DNA from: Deltaproteobacteria bacterium GWA2_55_10
GTDB taxonomy: Bacteria; Desulfobacterota; GWC2-55-46
Assembly: GCA_001797415.1 (NCBI GenBank)
Contig: MGPL01000113.1
Span: forward strand, 12,181 to 28,897
Reading direction: 5' to 3'
DNA: 16,717 nt
Each line of letters opens with the position of its first letter. The stretch's first letter is position 1. A program made the position numbers and the translations under genes. Below the pieces are notes generated by a model, which worked only from the letters and a program-made list of their open reading frames with translations, was not told the origin of the DNA and did no database searches. Below are positions 1 through 7,238 of this stretch, piece after piece.

Positions 1-1
1 C

Positions 2-109
2 ATAGGCGAAGTGAAGATAACCGAGCACCAGAATGACAGGATATCCGAGTCTGTGGTGAACACCGGCTCCGGCTTCAAGGCCGGGGATGTGATAAAGGTC
101 AAGAGATAG
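2..109 (+). CDS. C-terminal end of an unidentified protein (5'-truncated)
   Basis: The window opens inside a reading frame that gives 35 residues before a TAG stop at 107-109. The visible tail contains IGEVKITEHQ and ends GFKAGDVIKVKR. A short beta-rich ending with Gly-Asp-x-Val/Ile resembles the C-terminal module of exported proteins such as the FlgT or CsgG-associated type, but 35 residues are too few to assign a family. It lies nine bases upstream of an SLH-like lipoprotein gene and close to an LPP20-like gene, so it probably belongs to the same envelope operon. The gene is real because frame and stop lead straight into the next gene's ribosome binding site; the function is unknown. Confidence 0.6.
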   Translation: MGEVKITEHQNDRISESVVNTGSGFKAGDVIKVKR

Positions 110-118
110 GAGGCTCTG

Positions 119-1315
119 ATGAGGAGGCTTTCCGCATTTGTTCTCCTGCTGGTTGCAATAGCCGTATACGGGTGCTCCAAGCCGCCCGTACGGTGTACAT
201 CCCCTGAGGACAACCCCAGGCACCATTACCTCTCTGGCATGGAGCTTCTCGACAGGGGGTTGTTTGACAGCGCCGCCGAGAAATTCAGCCGCGCATCATG
301 GTGCGACGAAAAGTTCGCTCCGGCCCACGCCGGCGCGGCTATTACGGTTGCAATAAAGGGAGGGGACCCGCTCTATCAGTCGTATAAAGGGCCGGACCGG
401 AATGTGGCTGCCAATGAGGAGCTCAAAAAGGCTAAAAAGCTCTCAAAGACCCCTGAGGACCTGTTCGCCTACAGGCTCGCTTCGATGCGGGTGGCGACTG
501 TCCTGAAGGGCGAGGACTGGCTCGAAGACGTCCAGGAGCACCATAAGGCGGCGTGGAAGCTAAAGGTCGACGAAGGAAATCTCATCTTCTATCAGGGCAG
601 GGAGTCAGCCGATTACTTCATGGGCGCGGCTTATCTCGAAGCAAGGGAGTTCCAGAAGGCGCGGGACTCTTTCAGCTCAGTCCTCAACTCGAAGAAGGAC
701 GGCAGGTGGCACGGCCCCTCTGACAAGGCATGGAAGAGGACTGATAAGATGGTCCGCGCCATATCAGGCATAACCCTCGGGGACGTGGGCAAGACCATAG
801 CCTTGAGAGACACCGTAAGCAGGGCGGACATGGCGGCCCTCCTCATAGACGAGCTCAAGGTCGACAAGCTCTTTATGGGCCGCATACCTGTGAAGCCTAA
901 AGAGGCCAGGTTCGTGCCTCATGACGTGCTCGCCAGCCCGTTCAAGGAAGAGGTATCGTCTTTGATAGGCCTCGGCGTAAGGGGCCTGGAGCCTTCGTAT
1001 GACGAGACCACAAGGGCGAACATCTTCAGGCCCGATGAACCGGTGAAGAGGAAAGAGCTTGCTCTCGCGCTCGAAGATATCGTAATAAAGCTCACCGGCA
1101 ATGAGAAGATCGCTTCGGCCTTTTTAGGCCACGGCCAATCGCCTTTCCCTGACGTGGCCCCATCATCGTCATGGTACAACGCCATAATGAGCGTTACCAC
1201 CCGGAACCTCATGGAGACGGAGCTCTCCGGCGAGTTCAGGCCGGATGACGCGGTCGACGGGGCAGAGGCCATAATGGCGATAAGGACCTTGAAACACCAG
1301 CTCAACATATACTGA
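119..1315 (+). CDS. Lipoprotein with TPR-like repeats and C-terminal SLH-like domains
   Basis: This is a 398-residue exported lipoprotein. The signal peptide (residues 1-18) ends in a lipobox-like AVYGC, giving lipidated Cys19; Ser20 at +2 favours the outer membrane by the E. coli sorting rule. Residues about 35-75 and 163-192 look like TPR helices, for example YLSGMELLDRGLFDSAAEKF and MGAAYLEAREFQKARDSF. The C-terminal part resembles three degraded S-layer homology segments: near 230-290 (TVSRADMAALL), 302-365 (FRPDEPVKRKELA, FPDVAPSSSWYNAI) and 372-395 (FRPDDAVDGAEA). SLH domains usually bind cell-wall polymers, so a link between outer membrane and wall is a reasonable inference. The ATG start follows AGGAGG by five bases. 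The gene sits between an unidentified gene and an LPP20-like gene, probably co-transcribed. The exact role is not known. Confidence 0.8.
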   Translation: MRRLSAFVLLLVAIAVYGCSKPPVRCTSPEDNPRHHYLSGMELLDRGLFDSAAEKFSRASWCDEKFAPAHAGAAITVAIKGGDPLYQSYKGPDRNVAANEELKKAKKLSKTPEDLFAYRLASMRVATVLKGEDWLEDVQEHHKAAWKLKVDEGNLIFYQGRESADYFMGAAYLEAREFQKARDSFSSVLNSKKDGRWHGPSDKAWKRTDKMVRAISGITLGDVGKTIALRDTVSRADMAALLIDELKVDKLFMGRIPVKPKEARFVPHDVLASPFKEEVSSLIGLGVRGLEPSYDETTRANIFRPDEPVKRKELALALEDIVIKLTGNEKIASAFLGHGQSPFPDVAPSSSWYNAIMSVTTRNLMETELSGEFRPDDAVDGAEAIMAIRTLKHQLNIY

Positions 1316-1329
1316 CTCCGGAGAGACAG

Positions 1330-2151
1330 ATGCGTAGATTACTGCTGACAGCTTTTTTCGCGCTGGTATTTGCCGCCGCCGCGATAGCGGCCGCCCTGGA
1401 GATGCCCTCTGAGACGCCTGACGCAAAGGACGCCTTCATAAAGGGTGCGATAACAGTCAAGGGCGAGGGCTATGCCCCGGATAAGCCGATGTCAGAGGCA
1501 CAGAAGCGGATGCTGGCCATGAGGGCCGCGAAGACGACTGCCTTGAGGGAGATAGCCGAGGTGCTGGGCGGCGTGGCTGTCACGGGAGATACGACCGTGG
1601 AGAACGCCGCGGCCTCGTCTGACGTCGTCCGTACCTCTGTGCAGGGCCTCGTCAAGGGGGCGCAGGTAATAAAGGAGATATACGACCCTGTCAACGCGAC
1701 TGCGGTCGTCTACGTGTCGGTCCCTGTCTCCGGAATAGCGGGCGCGCTCCTGCCCTATTTCTCCTCTGATGAGTCGCCCCGGTTCCAGCCGCTTGTCTCC
1801 CAGCCGGGCTTGAGCCATGACGGGCTCATAGTAGACGCGCGCGGCACAGGCTTCAGGCCCGCGCTCATCAATCGGATAATAACGCAGGGCGGGGAGGTCT
1901 TGTACGACCCGTCGAAGGCCGCGCCCGAGGTCGTCGCAGAGAACGGGCCGGCGGCCTACACCGACAGCATAGACAAGGCCTTCGCCATGCTCCTCAAGAG
2001 GGGCTCGGCAAACCCGTTAGTCGTCAAGGCGGCTGGCGCGACGAGAGCCACTGACGCGGAGCTCGGCCCTGAAGAGGCGAGCGCCGTCTTCTCCTCAAAC
2101 CAGACGGGCAGGTTCTTCGTGAACGCGAAGGTTGTCTTCGTGCTCAACTGA
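1330..2151 (+). CDS. LPP20-family-like exported protein
   Basis: This 273-residue protein has an N-terminal export signal (residues 1-22, hydrophobic stretch AFFALVFAAAAIAAA) without a clear lipobox Cys, so it is probably periplasmic. Residues 40-135 match the pattern of LPP20/FlgT-N-like domains: a GEGYAP strand, a long helix RMLAMRAAKTTALREIAEVL, then a Gly-Val segment and strands ending AVVYVSVPVSG. A second part (160-200) contains GLIVDARGTGFRPALINRI and resembles the C-terminal portion seen in LPP20-type proteins of Deltaproteobacteria. These proteins are often encoded with flagellar, Csg-like or other surface assemblies, but no biochemical role is established. It starts 14 bases after the SLH-like gene, with GGAGAG upstream, and probably shares its transcript. 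Confidence 0.7.
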   Translation: MRRLLLTAFFALVFAAAAIAAALEMPSETPDAKDAFIKGAITVKGEGYAPDKPMSEAQKRMLAMRAAKTTALREIAEVLGGVAVTGDTTVENAAASSDVVRTSVQGLVKGAQVIKEIYDPVNATAVVYVSVPVSGIAGALLPYFSSDESPRFQPLVSQPGLSHDGLIVDARGTGFRPALINRIITQGGEVLYDPSKAAPEVVAENGPAAYTDSIDKAFAMLLKRGSANPLVVKAAGATRATDAELGPEEASAVFSSNQTGRFFVNAKVVFVLN

Positions 2152-2161
2152 TACAGGCATG

Positions 2162-2275
2162 AAATAAGTCCATCTGCTTTGTTGGCTTCAGAAGCGGCAG
2201 AAGCGACGTACAAGAAGAGTACGACTCGTTCCTCGCTCCCCGATTTAACCGGGGCCTCGCATATGGAGCTTATTT
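2162..2275 (+). repeat. Folded intergenic palindromic element
   Basis: The 186-base gap between the LPP20-like gene and the barrel gene holds an imperfect long inverted repeat. The left arm (2162-2177) is AAATAAGTCCATCTGC and the right arm (2259-2275) is GCATATGGAGCTTATTT; they pair with one bulge and one mismatch. Two hairpins lie between the arms: CGTAC/GTACG (2207-2211 with 2219-2223, seven-base loop) and CCCCG/CGGGG (2238-2242 with 2250-2254, seven-base loop). The layout suggests a structured RNA or a small palindromic intergenic repeat. It matches no riboswitch class that I can recognise. A 17-base segment of it recurs with two mismatches at 12755-12771. Strand is given by the flanking transcription and is not proven. 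Confidence 0.55.
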
Positions 2276-2337
2276 GAAGCCTTAGCATAGTAAGAGTTTT
2301 CAGCGAACTGGTTAAATTACCCCTGAGGAGGTATTGC

Positions 2338-3081
2338 GTGAGAAAGCTGGCTATTCTTCTGGCAGTCGTATTCGTCCTGGGCTTTGGAACAAAGGCTTCC
2401 GCCATCGTAGATGTCGAGGCCAGGTACTGGTTTTCGGACTTTGACGACACGATAAGGGTATCTGAAGGCAGCGCTGTCGGCACGGACATAAACCTGGTCG
2501 ACGACCTCGGGATTGACGACGAGAACTTCGTGGAGGGCAGGATAACCCTCGAGCTCGGCAGCCACAAGATAAGGTACGGCTACATGCCCCTTAAATGGGA
2601 GGGGAGCAATACCCTGACCAGTTCGATTGTCTTCAACGGACAGACTTACTCGGCTTCGACCAACGTCGAGTCAGAGCTCAAGATGGACTATCATCGCCTT
2701 GGCTATGAGTACGACATAATAGATACTCTCAACAACAAGCTCGGCGTTATATTCGAGGTCAAATACTTTGACGTCGAGGCGAGCCTGAAGTCCGCGACCC
2801 TGGATGAGCGTGAGAGCTTCAAGGCCCCGATACCGACTGTCGGCATAGCGGCGCAGGTGGGCCTCCCGTTCCTCTTTAGTGTCGGCGGAGAGATAACCGG
2901 CATAAGCCTTGGGAGCGACGCCTATCTGGTTGACGGGGAAGCGATGGTAAATCTTAAGCCCGCGCCGTTTGTCATTATTTCCGGCGGCTACAGGGTCTTT
3001 AAACTCCACCTTGAGAATGACGACGACCTTGCCGATATAACGGTAAAAGGCCCGTTCGTGATGCTGAAGGCGGATTTCTGA
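2338..3081 (+). CDS. Putative outer-membrane beta-barrel protein
   Basis: The product is 247 residues with a clear signal peptide (MRKLAILLAVVFVLGFG, cleavage expected after ASA at residue 22). The mature part consists of alternating hydrophobic/polar strands with many aromatic and acidic residues (VEARYWFSDFDD, RYGYMPLKWEG, YHRLGYEYDI, GGYRVFKLHLEN) and ends in a C-terminal Phe (FVMLKADF), the usual signature recognised by the BAM machinery. About eight to ten strands would fit this length, as in small OmpA/OmpX-like barrels. No ligand or enzymatic motif is visible. The start is GTG, chosen because GAGGAGG lies six bases upstream and the signal peptide begins there. It is a single-gene unit, preceded by a folded element and followed by a hairpin terminator. 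Confidence 0.72.
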   Translation: MRKLAILLAVVFVLGFGTKASAIVDVEARYWFSDFDDTIRVSEGSAVGTDINLVDDLGIDDENFVEGRITLELGSHKIRYGYMPLKWEGSNTLTSSIVFNGQTYSASTNVESELKMDYHRLGYEYDIIDTLNNKLGVIFEVKYFDVEASLKSATLDERESFKAPIPTVGIAAQVGLPFLFSVGGEITGISLGSDAYLVDGEAMVNLKPAPFVIISGGYRVFKLHLENDDDLADITVKGPFVMLKADF

Positions 3082-3090
3082 GGTGATTGA

Positions 3091-3114
3091 GCGGGGGCTT
3101 CTCTCAGCCCCCGC
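3091..3114 (+). terminator. Terminator hairpin after the barrel gene
   Basis: A perfect 8-base-pair stem, GCGGGGGC (3091-3098) with GCCCCCGC (3107-3114) and an eight-base loop, starts nine bases after the stop codon. It is followed by a modest pyrimidine tract (GTCTTCTC) rather than a clean T-run, so termination may be partly Rho-dependent. Confidence 0.7.
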
Positions 3115-3228
3115 GTCTTCTCAACGGAAAGATCTTAAAAACATTTCAATGTGACCTCTCGATTCTGTCCTTTAGCCAGCCTTCATATCCTGTTCCTTGC
3201 TGAATCCGTCTGTTTATGGCGTTTGCTG

Positions 3229-3313
3229 TATAATTAGAGAGTTGTGCGGTAAAAGATATTTTTCAGCCAGATTAGAAAGGTTCTTGACTAATAAGAGTAT
3301 ATAGGTGTAAGTT
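3229..3313 (+). promoter_or_regulatory. Candidate promoters upstream of the TPR lipoprotein
   Basis: The AT-rich gap 3115-3345 contains no gene that I can support. Two promoter-like signals are visible. A perfect TATAAT lies at 3229-3234, without a convincing -35 at the usual distance. TTGACT (3284-3289) is followed after 18 bases by TAAGTT (3308-3313), a weak -10. If the second is used, transcription begins near 3320, which would exclude the GTG at 3319 as start and favour the ATG codons at 3346/3349. Confidence 0.3.
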
Positions 3314-3345
3314 CTGCGGTGGTACTTTTCAATCCCTTCACAAAG

Positions 3346-4245
3346 ATGATGACTAAAAGTACCTTACTGGCCCTGGCGTGCATTATTTTCGCTCTCTGGG
3401 GCTGCGGCGCTGGAAAGGCATCAAAGACGCCGATGCAGGAGGCCGAAGTCAATTTCGGCGCTGAGAAGAATGCCATTGCCGGCCTCAGGGCGTCGCTGGC
3501 GTCAAACCAGAAGGCCCGCGACAGGCAAGGAGAGCTCGCTGTCCTTATAAGTTTAGGAAAGGCCCTTACCTCATCGGGCGAATACAAAGAGGCCCAGGAC
3601 GAGCTTGCGAGGGCAATAAAGCTTGCCGGGAAGCTCAAGGACTCAAAAGGGCTGGCAGATTCATACGGGACGCTCGCAGAGGCAAGGCTCAAGGCCGGAA
3701 ACCCTGAGGCCGCGCTTGAGAGCATAGACAGGGCAGTTGAAATAGATTCGAAGCTCGGCTATCCATCCCAGGCAAGGCTCAACCTGAAAGGGCTTATTCT
3801 TTTAAAGTCGGGCAGGCCTGCCGAAGCCATCGATGCGCTCAAATCAGCGTCAGGCGCTGCCGGGGGCGATACGGAGCTCCTTTCGGATAACATGAGGCTC
3901 TCCGGCATCGCTTCAAGGCAGACAGGCTCTGACGCCCTCTGGTATTTCAGCGAGGCGTACAGGCTCGACAGGGAGCTCGGCAGGACCGGCAAGGTCGCTT
4001 TTGATCTTGAGCAGCTTGCGGAGTTGAATTTTGAGAGCGGCCGGTACGATGAGGCGCTATTTCTTTTTGAGCGTTCATACTCGGCATATATGGAAGCAGG
4101 CGCGACGGATATGGCCATCAGGGGTCTTGACAGGCTGATAGAGGCGGCAAAGGGCCTCGGGCGCTATGAAAAGGCCCTTTATTATTCAGGTATCAGGGAG
4201 GATCTTTTGAGGAATAGAAAAACGGTAAGCGGGGAGAAGAGATGA
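3346..4245 (+). CDS. TPR-repeat lipoprotein
   Basis: This is a lipoprotein of about 299 residues. The signal peptide (MMTKSTLLALACIIFALWGC) has a lipobox-like LWGC and therefore a lipidated Cys. The rest is almost entirely helical TPR-type repeats with the usual small/large pattern: ELAVLISLGKALTSSGEYKEA, GLADSYGTLAEARLKAGNPEA, RLNLKGLILLKSGRPAEA, VAFDLEQLAELNFESGRYDEA and IRGLDRLIEAAKGLGRYEKA. TPR proteins act as protein-protein scaffolds, but no partner is identifiable. The frame stays open upstream to a GTG at 3319; the paired ATG codons at 3346/3349 fit the signal peptide better, although no strong ribosome binding site precedes either. Its TGA stop overlaps the ATG of the receiver-kinase gene (ATGA), so the two are translationally coupled and probably work together. 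Confidence 0.78.
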   Translation: MMTKSTLLALACIIFALWGCGAGKASKTPMQEAEVNFGAEKNAIAGLRASLASNQKARDRQGELAVLISLGKALTSSGEYKEAQDELARAIKLAGKLKDSKGLADSYGTLAEARLKAGNPEAALESIDRAVEIDSKLGYPSQARLNLKGLILLKSGRPAEAIDALKSASGAAGGDTELLSDNMRLSGIASRQTGSDALWYFSEAYRLDRELGRTGKVAFDLEQLAELNFESGRYDEALFLFERSYSAYMEAGATDMAIRGLDRLIEAAKGLGRYEKALYYSGIREDLLRNRKTVSGEKR

Positions 4246-5306
4246 AGCCCCGCGTACTCGCCGTAGACGATGACGAGCGCAATCTCGCGCTTCTTACCGC
4301 CAAGCTGGAGAGGGAAGGCTACGAGTTAGAGACTGCCAGGAACGGCGTGGAGGCGCTCCAGAAGGCGGTTTCCTTCAACCCGGACCTCGTCATTATGGAT
4401 GTCATGATGCCCCAGATGGACGGATACGAGGCGCTCCGCCATCTGAAATCAAGGGAGGAGACCAGGTACATCCCTGTCATAATGCTCACCGGAAGGGCGG
4501 AGATCGAGGACAAGGTCCTGGGCTTCGAGGTCGGCGCGGAGGATTACATAAACAAGCCCTACAGCCTCCAGGAGGTCTCCGCCAGGGTAAAATCGCTTCT
4601 GCGCATGCGAGCCCTTCAGACAAAGCTCCGTGATACGGAGAAGGTCGCGGCCCTTGGAGAGATGGTCGACGGCATAGCCCATGAGATAAGGAACCCGCTT
4701 ACGGCCATAGGCGGCATAGCGCGCCGTCTCTACGACCACGAGACAGACCCGCAGCACAGGGACTACGCCCAGTGGATAATAAGGTCGGTAGAGCGTCTCG
4801 AGCGCATGCTCGGCAGGATAGACGAGTACAAGCGGATACTGGTCTCCACGCTGGTAAAGGGGGACATAAACAGGGTCGTGTCAGAGGCCGCAAAGGCCCT
4901 GTTGGAAATCATAGAAGGGCAGGGCAAGTCCATAGAGGTAAAGTTGAGCCTCATGCCCGATCCTCCGCCCGTCAACTATGACTACGGCAACATGAAGACC
5001 GCGGTCTTCAATATCCTCCAGAACTCGGTAGAGGCCATTGAGAAGACAGGGGTGATAACGATAGAGACGGTTCCCGAGGCAGGCGACACGCTGGCCGTGC
5101 GGATAACCGATACCGGGATCGGCATGACGAAAGAGGAGGTAAGGAAGATATTCAACCCGTTCCAGTCGACCAAGTTCGAGGGCGCGGGCCTCGGCCTTAC
5201 AATAACCTACAGGATAGTGCAGGACCACGGCGGCGAGATAGAAGTAGACAGCGAAAAAGGTAAGGGGACTACCGTGACGATAAGGCTCCATCCGGCAAGG
5301 TCATAG
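4242..5306 (+). CDS. Receiver-histidine kinase fusion protein
   Basis: This 354-residue soluble signalling protein has no membrane segment. An N-terminal receiver domain (1-120) has the acidic pocket D9-D11, phosphoacceptor Asp53 (MDVMMP), Thr83 and Lys105 (NKPY). A short linker helix leads to a dimerisation/phosphoacceptor domain with His147 in GIAHEIRNPL, then a GHKL ATPase domain with N box NILQNSVEAI (257-266), DTGIGM (290-295), NPFQST (304-309) and GAGLGL (314-319). All key residues are present, so both phosphorylation and ATP binding should work. With the receiver first, kinase activity is probably controlled by phosphotransfer from another kinase. The gene has GGGGAG upstream and overlaps the TPR lipoprotein gene by four bases. 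No DNA-binding output is present, so it must signal to a partner elsewhere. Confidence 0.9.
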   Translation: MKPRVLAVDDDERNLALLTAKLEREGYELETARNGVEALQKAVSFNPDLVIMDVMMPQMDGYEALRHLKSREETRYIPVIMLTGRAEIEDKVLGFEVGAEDYINKPYSLQEVSARVKSLLRMRALQTKLRDTEKVAALGEMVDGIAHEIRNPLTAIGGIARRLYDHETDPQHRDYAQWIIRSVERLERMLGRIDEYKRILVSTLVKGDINRVVSEAAKALLEIIEGQGKSIEVKLSLMPDPPPVNYDYGNMKTAVFNILQNSVEAIEKTGVITIETVPEAGDTLAVRITDTGIGMTKEEVRKIFNPFQSTKFEGAGLGLTITYRIVQDHGGEIEVDSEKGKGTTVTIRLHPARS

Positions 5307-5337
5307 CGGAAGGCTTATGTAAATCGTCCTCAAGTTG

Positions 5338-5369
5338 AAAAAGGGCGGGTCCAGGACCTGCCCTTTTTT
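5338..5369. terminator. Bidirectional terminator between convergent genes
   Basis: Between the receiver-kinase gene (+) and nadB (-), GGGCGGGTC (5343-5351) pairs with GACCTGCCC (5355-5363), with one G-T wobble. The stem is flanked by A5 on the left (5338-5342) and T6 on the right (5364-5369). The T-run follows the stem in both reading directions, so it can serve both converging genes. Confidence 0.85.
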
Positions 5370-5378
5370 ATATTAACT

Positions 5379-6971
5379 TCAGCCCTTTATGAGAGTATCC
5401 TCAAGGAACCTGTCATCCCTTTCCGGAAAATCTATGTTGTAATGGAGGCCCCTGGATTCCTTTCTCATTCGGGCTGATTTGATGATAAGCTCGGCGACAG
5501 TCGCTATGTTCCTGAGCTCTACCAGGTTATTGGTTATCGTGAAGTCCCAGTAGTACTGGTTTATCTCGTTCTTCAGGAGCTCGATCCTGCGCTCTGCCCT
5601 CTCGAGGCGCCTCTCCGAGCGGACGATGCCCACGTAGTTCCACATGAAGCGGCGTATCTCGTCCCAGTTCTGGGTGATGACGACGGCTTCGTCGCTCACC
5701 ACCGCCCCTCCGGTCTGCCATTCGGGTATTGCCGGCACATCAGCCCTGTCCGATTTAAGCATCTCTATCGCGTGGCTCGATGCCCTGTCAGCGAATACAA
5801 GGGCTTCGAGAAGGGAGTTCGAGGCCAGCCGGTTTGCCCCGTGAAGGCCTGTGCAGGCTGTCTCGCCTATCGCGTAGAGCCTCTTTATATTGGTCGTGCC
5901 GCGGCTGTCGGTCTTCAAGCCTCCGCAGGTATAGTGGGCCGCAGGCACCACGGGCAGGGGCTCTTTGGTCATGTCATAGCCGAACTCAAGGCATTTTTTA
6001 TGGATATTCGGGAAGCGGCCCCTCACGAACTCCGCTGGCTTGAAGCTTATGTCCAGATAGACGCAGTCGTCCCCGCTCTTCTTTAATTCGTAGTCTATTG
6101 CCCTGGCCACGATGTCCCTCGGCGCCAGGTCTGCCATCTGGTGGTGGTTTTTCATGAACGGCGTGCCGTCTTTCAAGAGCAGTACGCCTCCTTCTCCGCG
6201 GACGGCCTCGGATATGAGGAAGCTCTTCGCCTTTGAGTGGTAGAGGCAGGTGGGGTGGAACTGTATGAATTCCATGTTGGCTATGACGGCTCCTGCGCGG
6301 TAGCCCATGGCCATGCCGTCGCCGGTGGCTATGTCCGGGTTGCTCGTATAGAGATAGACCTTGCCCGCGCCGCCTGTGGCGAGCGCTGTCGCCCGTGAAA
6401 GGAAGGTTACGACCTCTCCGGTATTCTTATCAAGGACATAGGCTCCCCAGACAGCGTCATCTCCGGAGTCTGAGACGAACTTTGAATGGAGTATGAGGTC
6501 TACGGCTATATGGTTCTCGAATACCGAGATGCGCGGATGGGCCTTTACCGCGGCGACGAGCGCCTCCTCCACGGCCTTGCCCGTGAGGTCCTCGGCATGG
6601 ACGATGCGCCTCTTTGAATGGCCGCCTTCCCTGCCAAGGTCGAGCTCCGCGCCGTTCTCACGCCTGCTTGAGAACTTCACGCCGAGATGGATGAGCTCCT
6701 GGATGCGGGCAGGGCCGTCCCTCACGACCATCTCGACGATATCCCCGTCGCACAGGCCCGCCCCGGCGTAGAGCGTGTCCTTTATATGGGCGTCAAAGGT
6801 GTCCTCTGCGCTCAATACCGAGGCGATGCCGCCCTGGGCATAGTAAGTAGCCGATTCGCTTATATTTCTCTTGGTGACAAGGGCGACGCTGCCTCTTTCA
6901 GCGGCCTTGAGCGCAAAAGTGAGCCCGGCTATGCCGCTGCCTATGATCAGAAAGTCGTGCCTTTTCTCCAA
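5379..6971 (-). CDS. nadB: L-aspartate oxidase
   Basis: This flavoenzyme oxidises L-aspartate to iminoaspartate, which quinolinate synthase (NadA) condenses with dihydroxyacetone phosphate in de novo NAD synthesis. The 530-residue length is normal for the family. An FAD-binding beta-alpha-beta motif opens the protein (FLIIGSGIAGLTFA, residues 7-20), followed by YYAQGGIASV (43-52), GREGGHS (113-119), FHPTCLYH (238-245), SEAVRGEGG (254-262), RDIVAR (285-290), AAHYTCGG (344-351) and HGANRLASNSLLEA (377-390), covering the substrate-binding His and Arg residues. These motifs separate it from fumarate reductase relatives. The start is TTG: AGGGG lies seven bases upstream and an in-frame stop lies further upstream. 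nadA and nadC are not in the window. It is transcribed alone, divergent from the transglycosylase gene. Confidence 0.95.
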   Translation of the reverse strand: MEKRHDFLIIGSGIAGLTFALKAAERGSVALVTKRNISESATYYAQGGIASVLSAEDTFDAHIKDTLYAGAGLCDGDIVEMVVRDGPARIQELIHLGVKFSSRRENGAELDLGREGGHSKRRIVHAEDLTGKAVEEALVAAVKAHPRISVFENHIAVDLILHSKFVSDSGDDAVWGAYVLDKNTGEVVTFLSRATALATGGAGKVYLYTSNPDIATGDGMAMGYRAGAVIANMEFIQFHPTCLYHSKAKSFLISEAVRGEGGVLLLKDGTPFMKNHHQMADLAPRDIVARAIDYELKKSGDDCVYLDISFKPAEFVRGRFPNIHKKCLEFGYDMTKEPLPVVPAAHYTCGGLKTDSRGTTNIKRLYAIGETACTGLHGANRLASNSLLEALVFADRASSHAIEMLKSDRADVPAIPEWQTGGAVVSDEAVVITQNWDEIRRFMWNYVGIVRSERRLERAERRIELLKNEINQYYWDFTITNNLVELRNIATVAELIIKSARMRKESRGLHYNIDFPERDDRFLEDTLIKG

Positions 6972-7021
6972 AGGGGAGCCCCTGTGAATAAAAAATATTT
7001 AATGTTTCCTGTGACTTTTAC

Positions 7022-7033
7022 GATATTAATATC
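7022..7033. promoter_or_regulatory. Perfect 12-base palindrome, possible operator
   Basis: GATATTAATATC is a perfect palindrome in the 267-base divergent gap between nadB and the transglycosylase gene. It lies just downstream of the predicted nadB transcription start, where a repressor could act. AT-rich palindromes also arise by chance, and no regulator is encoded nearby. Confidence 0.3.
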
Positions 7034-7042
7034 AGTTTCCTC

Positions 7043-7071
7043 AGGTTATGATAAGACGCGTGTTTTGTCAA
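7043..7071 (-). promoter_or_regulatory. Candidate sigma-70-type promoter of nadB
   Basis: On the minus strand a perfect TTGACA (7071 down to 7066) is followed after 17 bases by TAACCT (7048-7043), which matches half of the -10 consensus. The start would be near 7035, leaving a leader of about 65 bases before the TTG start of nadB. No equally good promoter for the transglycosylase gene was found on the other strand. Confidence 0.4.
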
Positions 7072-7238
7072 TTTCCAAATTAGAGGGTGTTTCGTCCATG
7101 TTTAAAAAAACCTTGCCCTTTTCACATTGGCGTTGTAGACTTACTTACGTATTCCGCCGGCTTGAGTTCGATTCTCGGCACCATGCCCCCTTGGCACACC
7201 CGGCTCGGCTTGTCGCACAGAACAGGCAAAGACCGAAG

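Noticed and set aside
7150..7190. A tRNA-like 3' end (GAGTTCGATTCTC followed by a CACCA-like string) that could mark an integration site
   Set aside because: The spacing is wrong: after a T-loop, 13 bases should precede CCA, and here CCC follows. No D-arm, anticodon arm or matching acceptor 5' strand is found upstream.
6687..7238. In-frame upstream extension of the transglycosylase reading frame
   Set aside because: It is antisense to nadB, and the extension has no domain character; a signal peptide begins exactly at the ATG at 7239.
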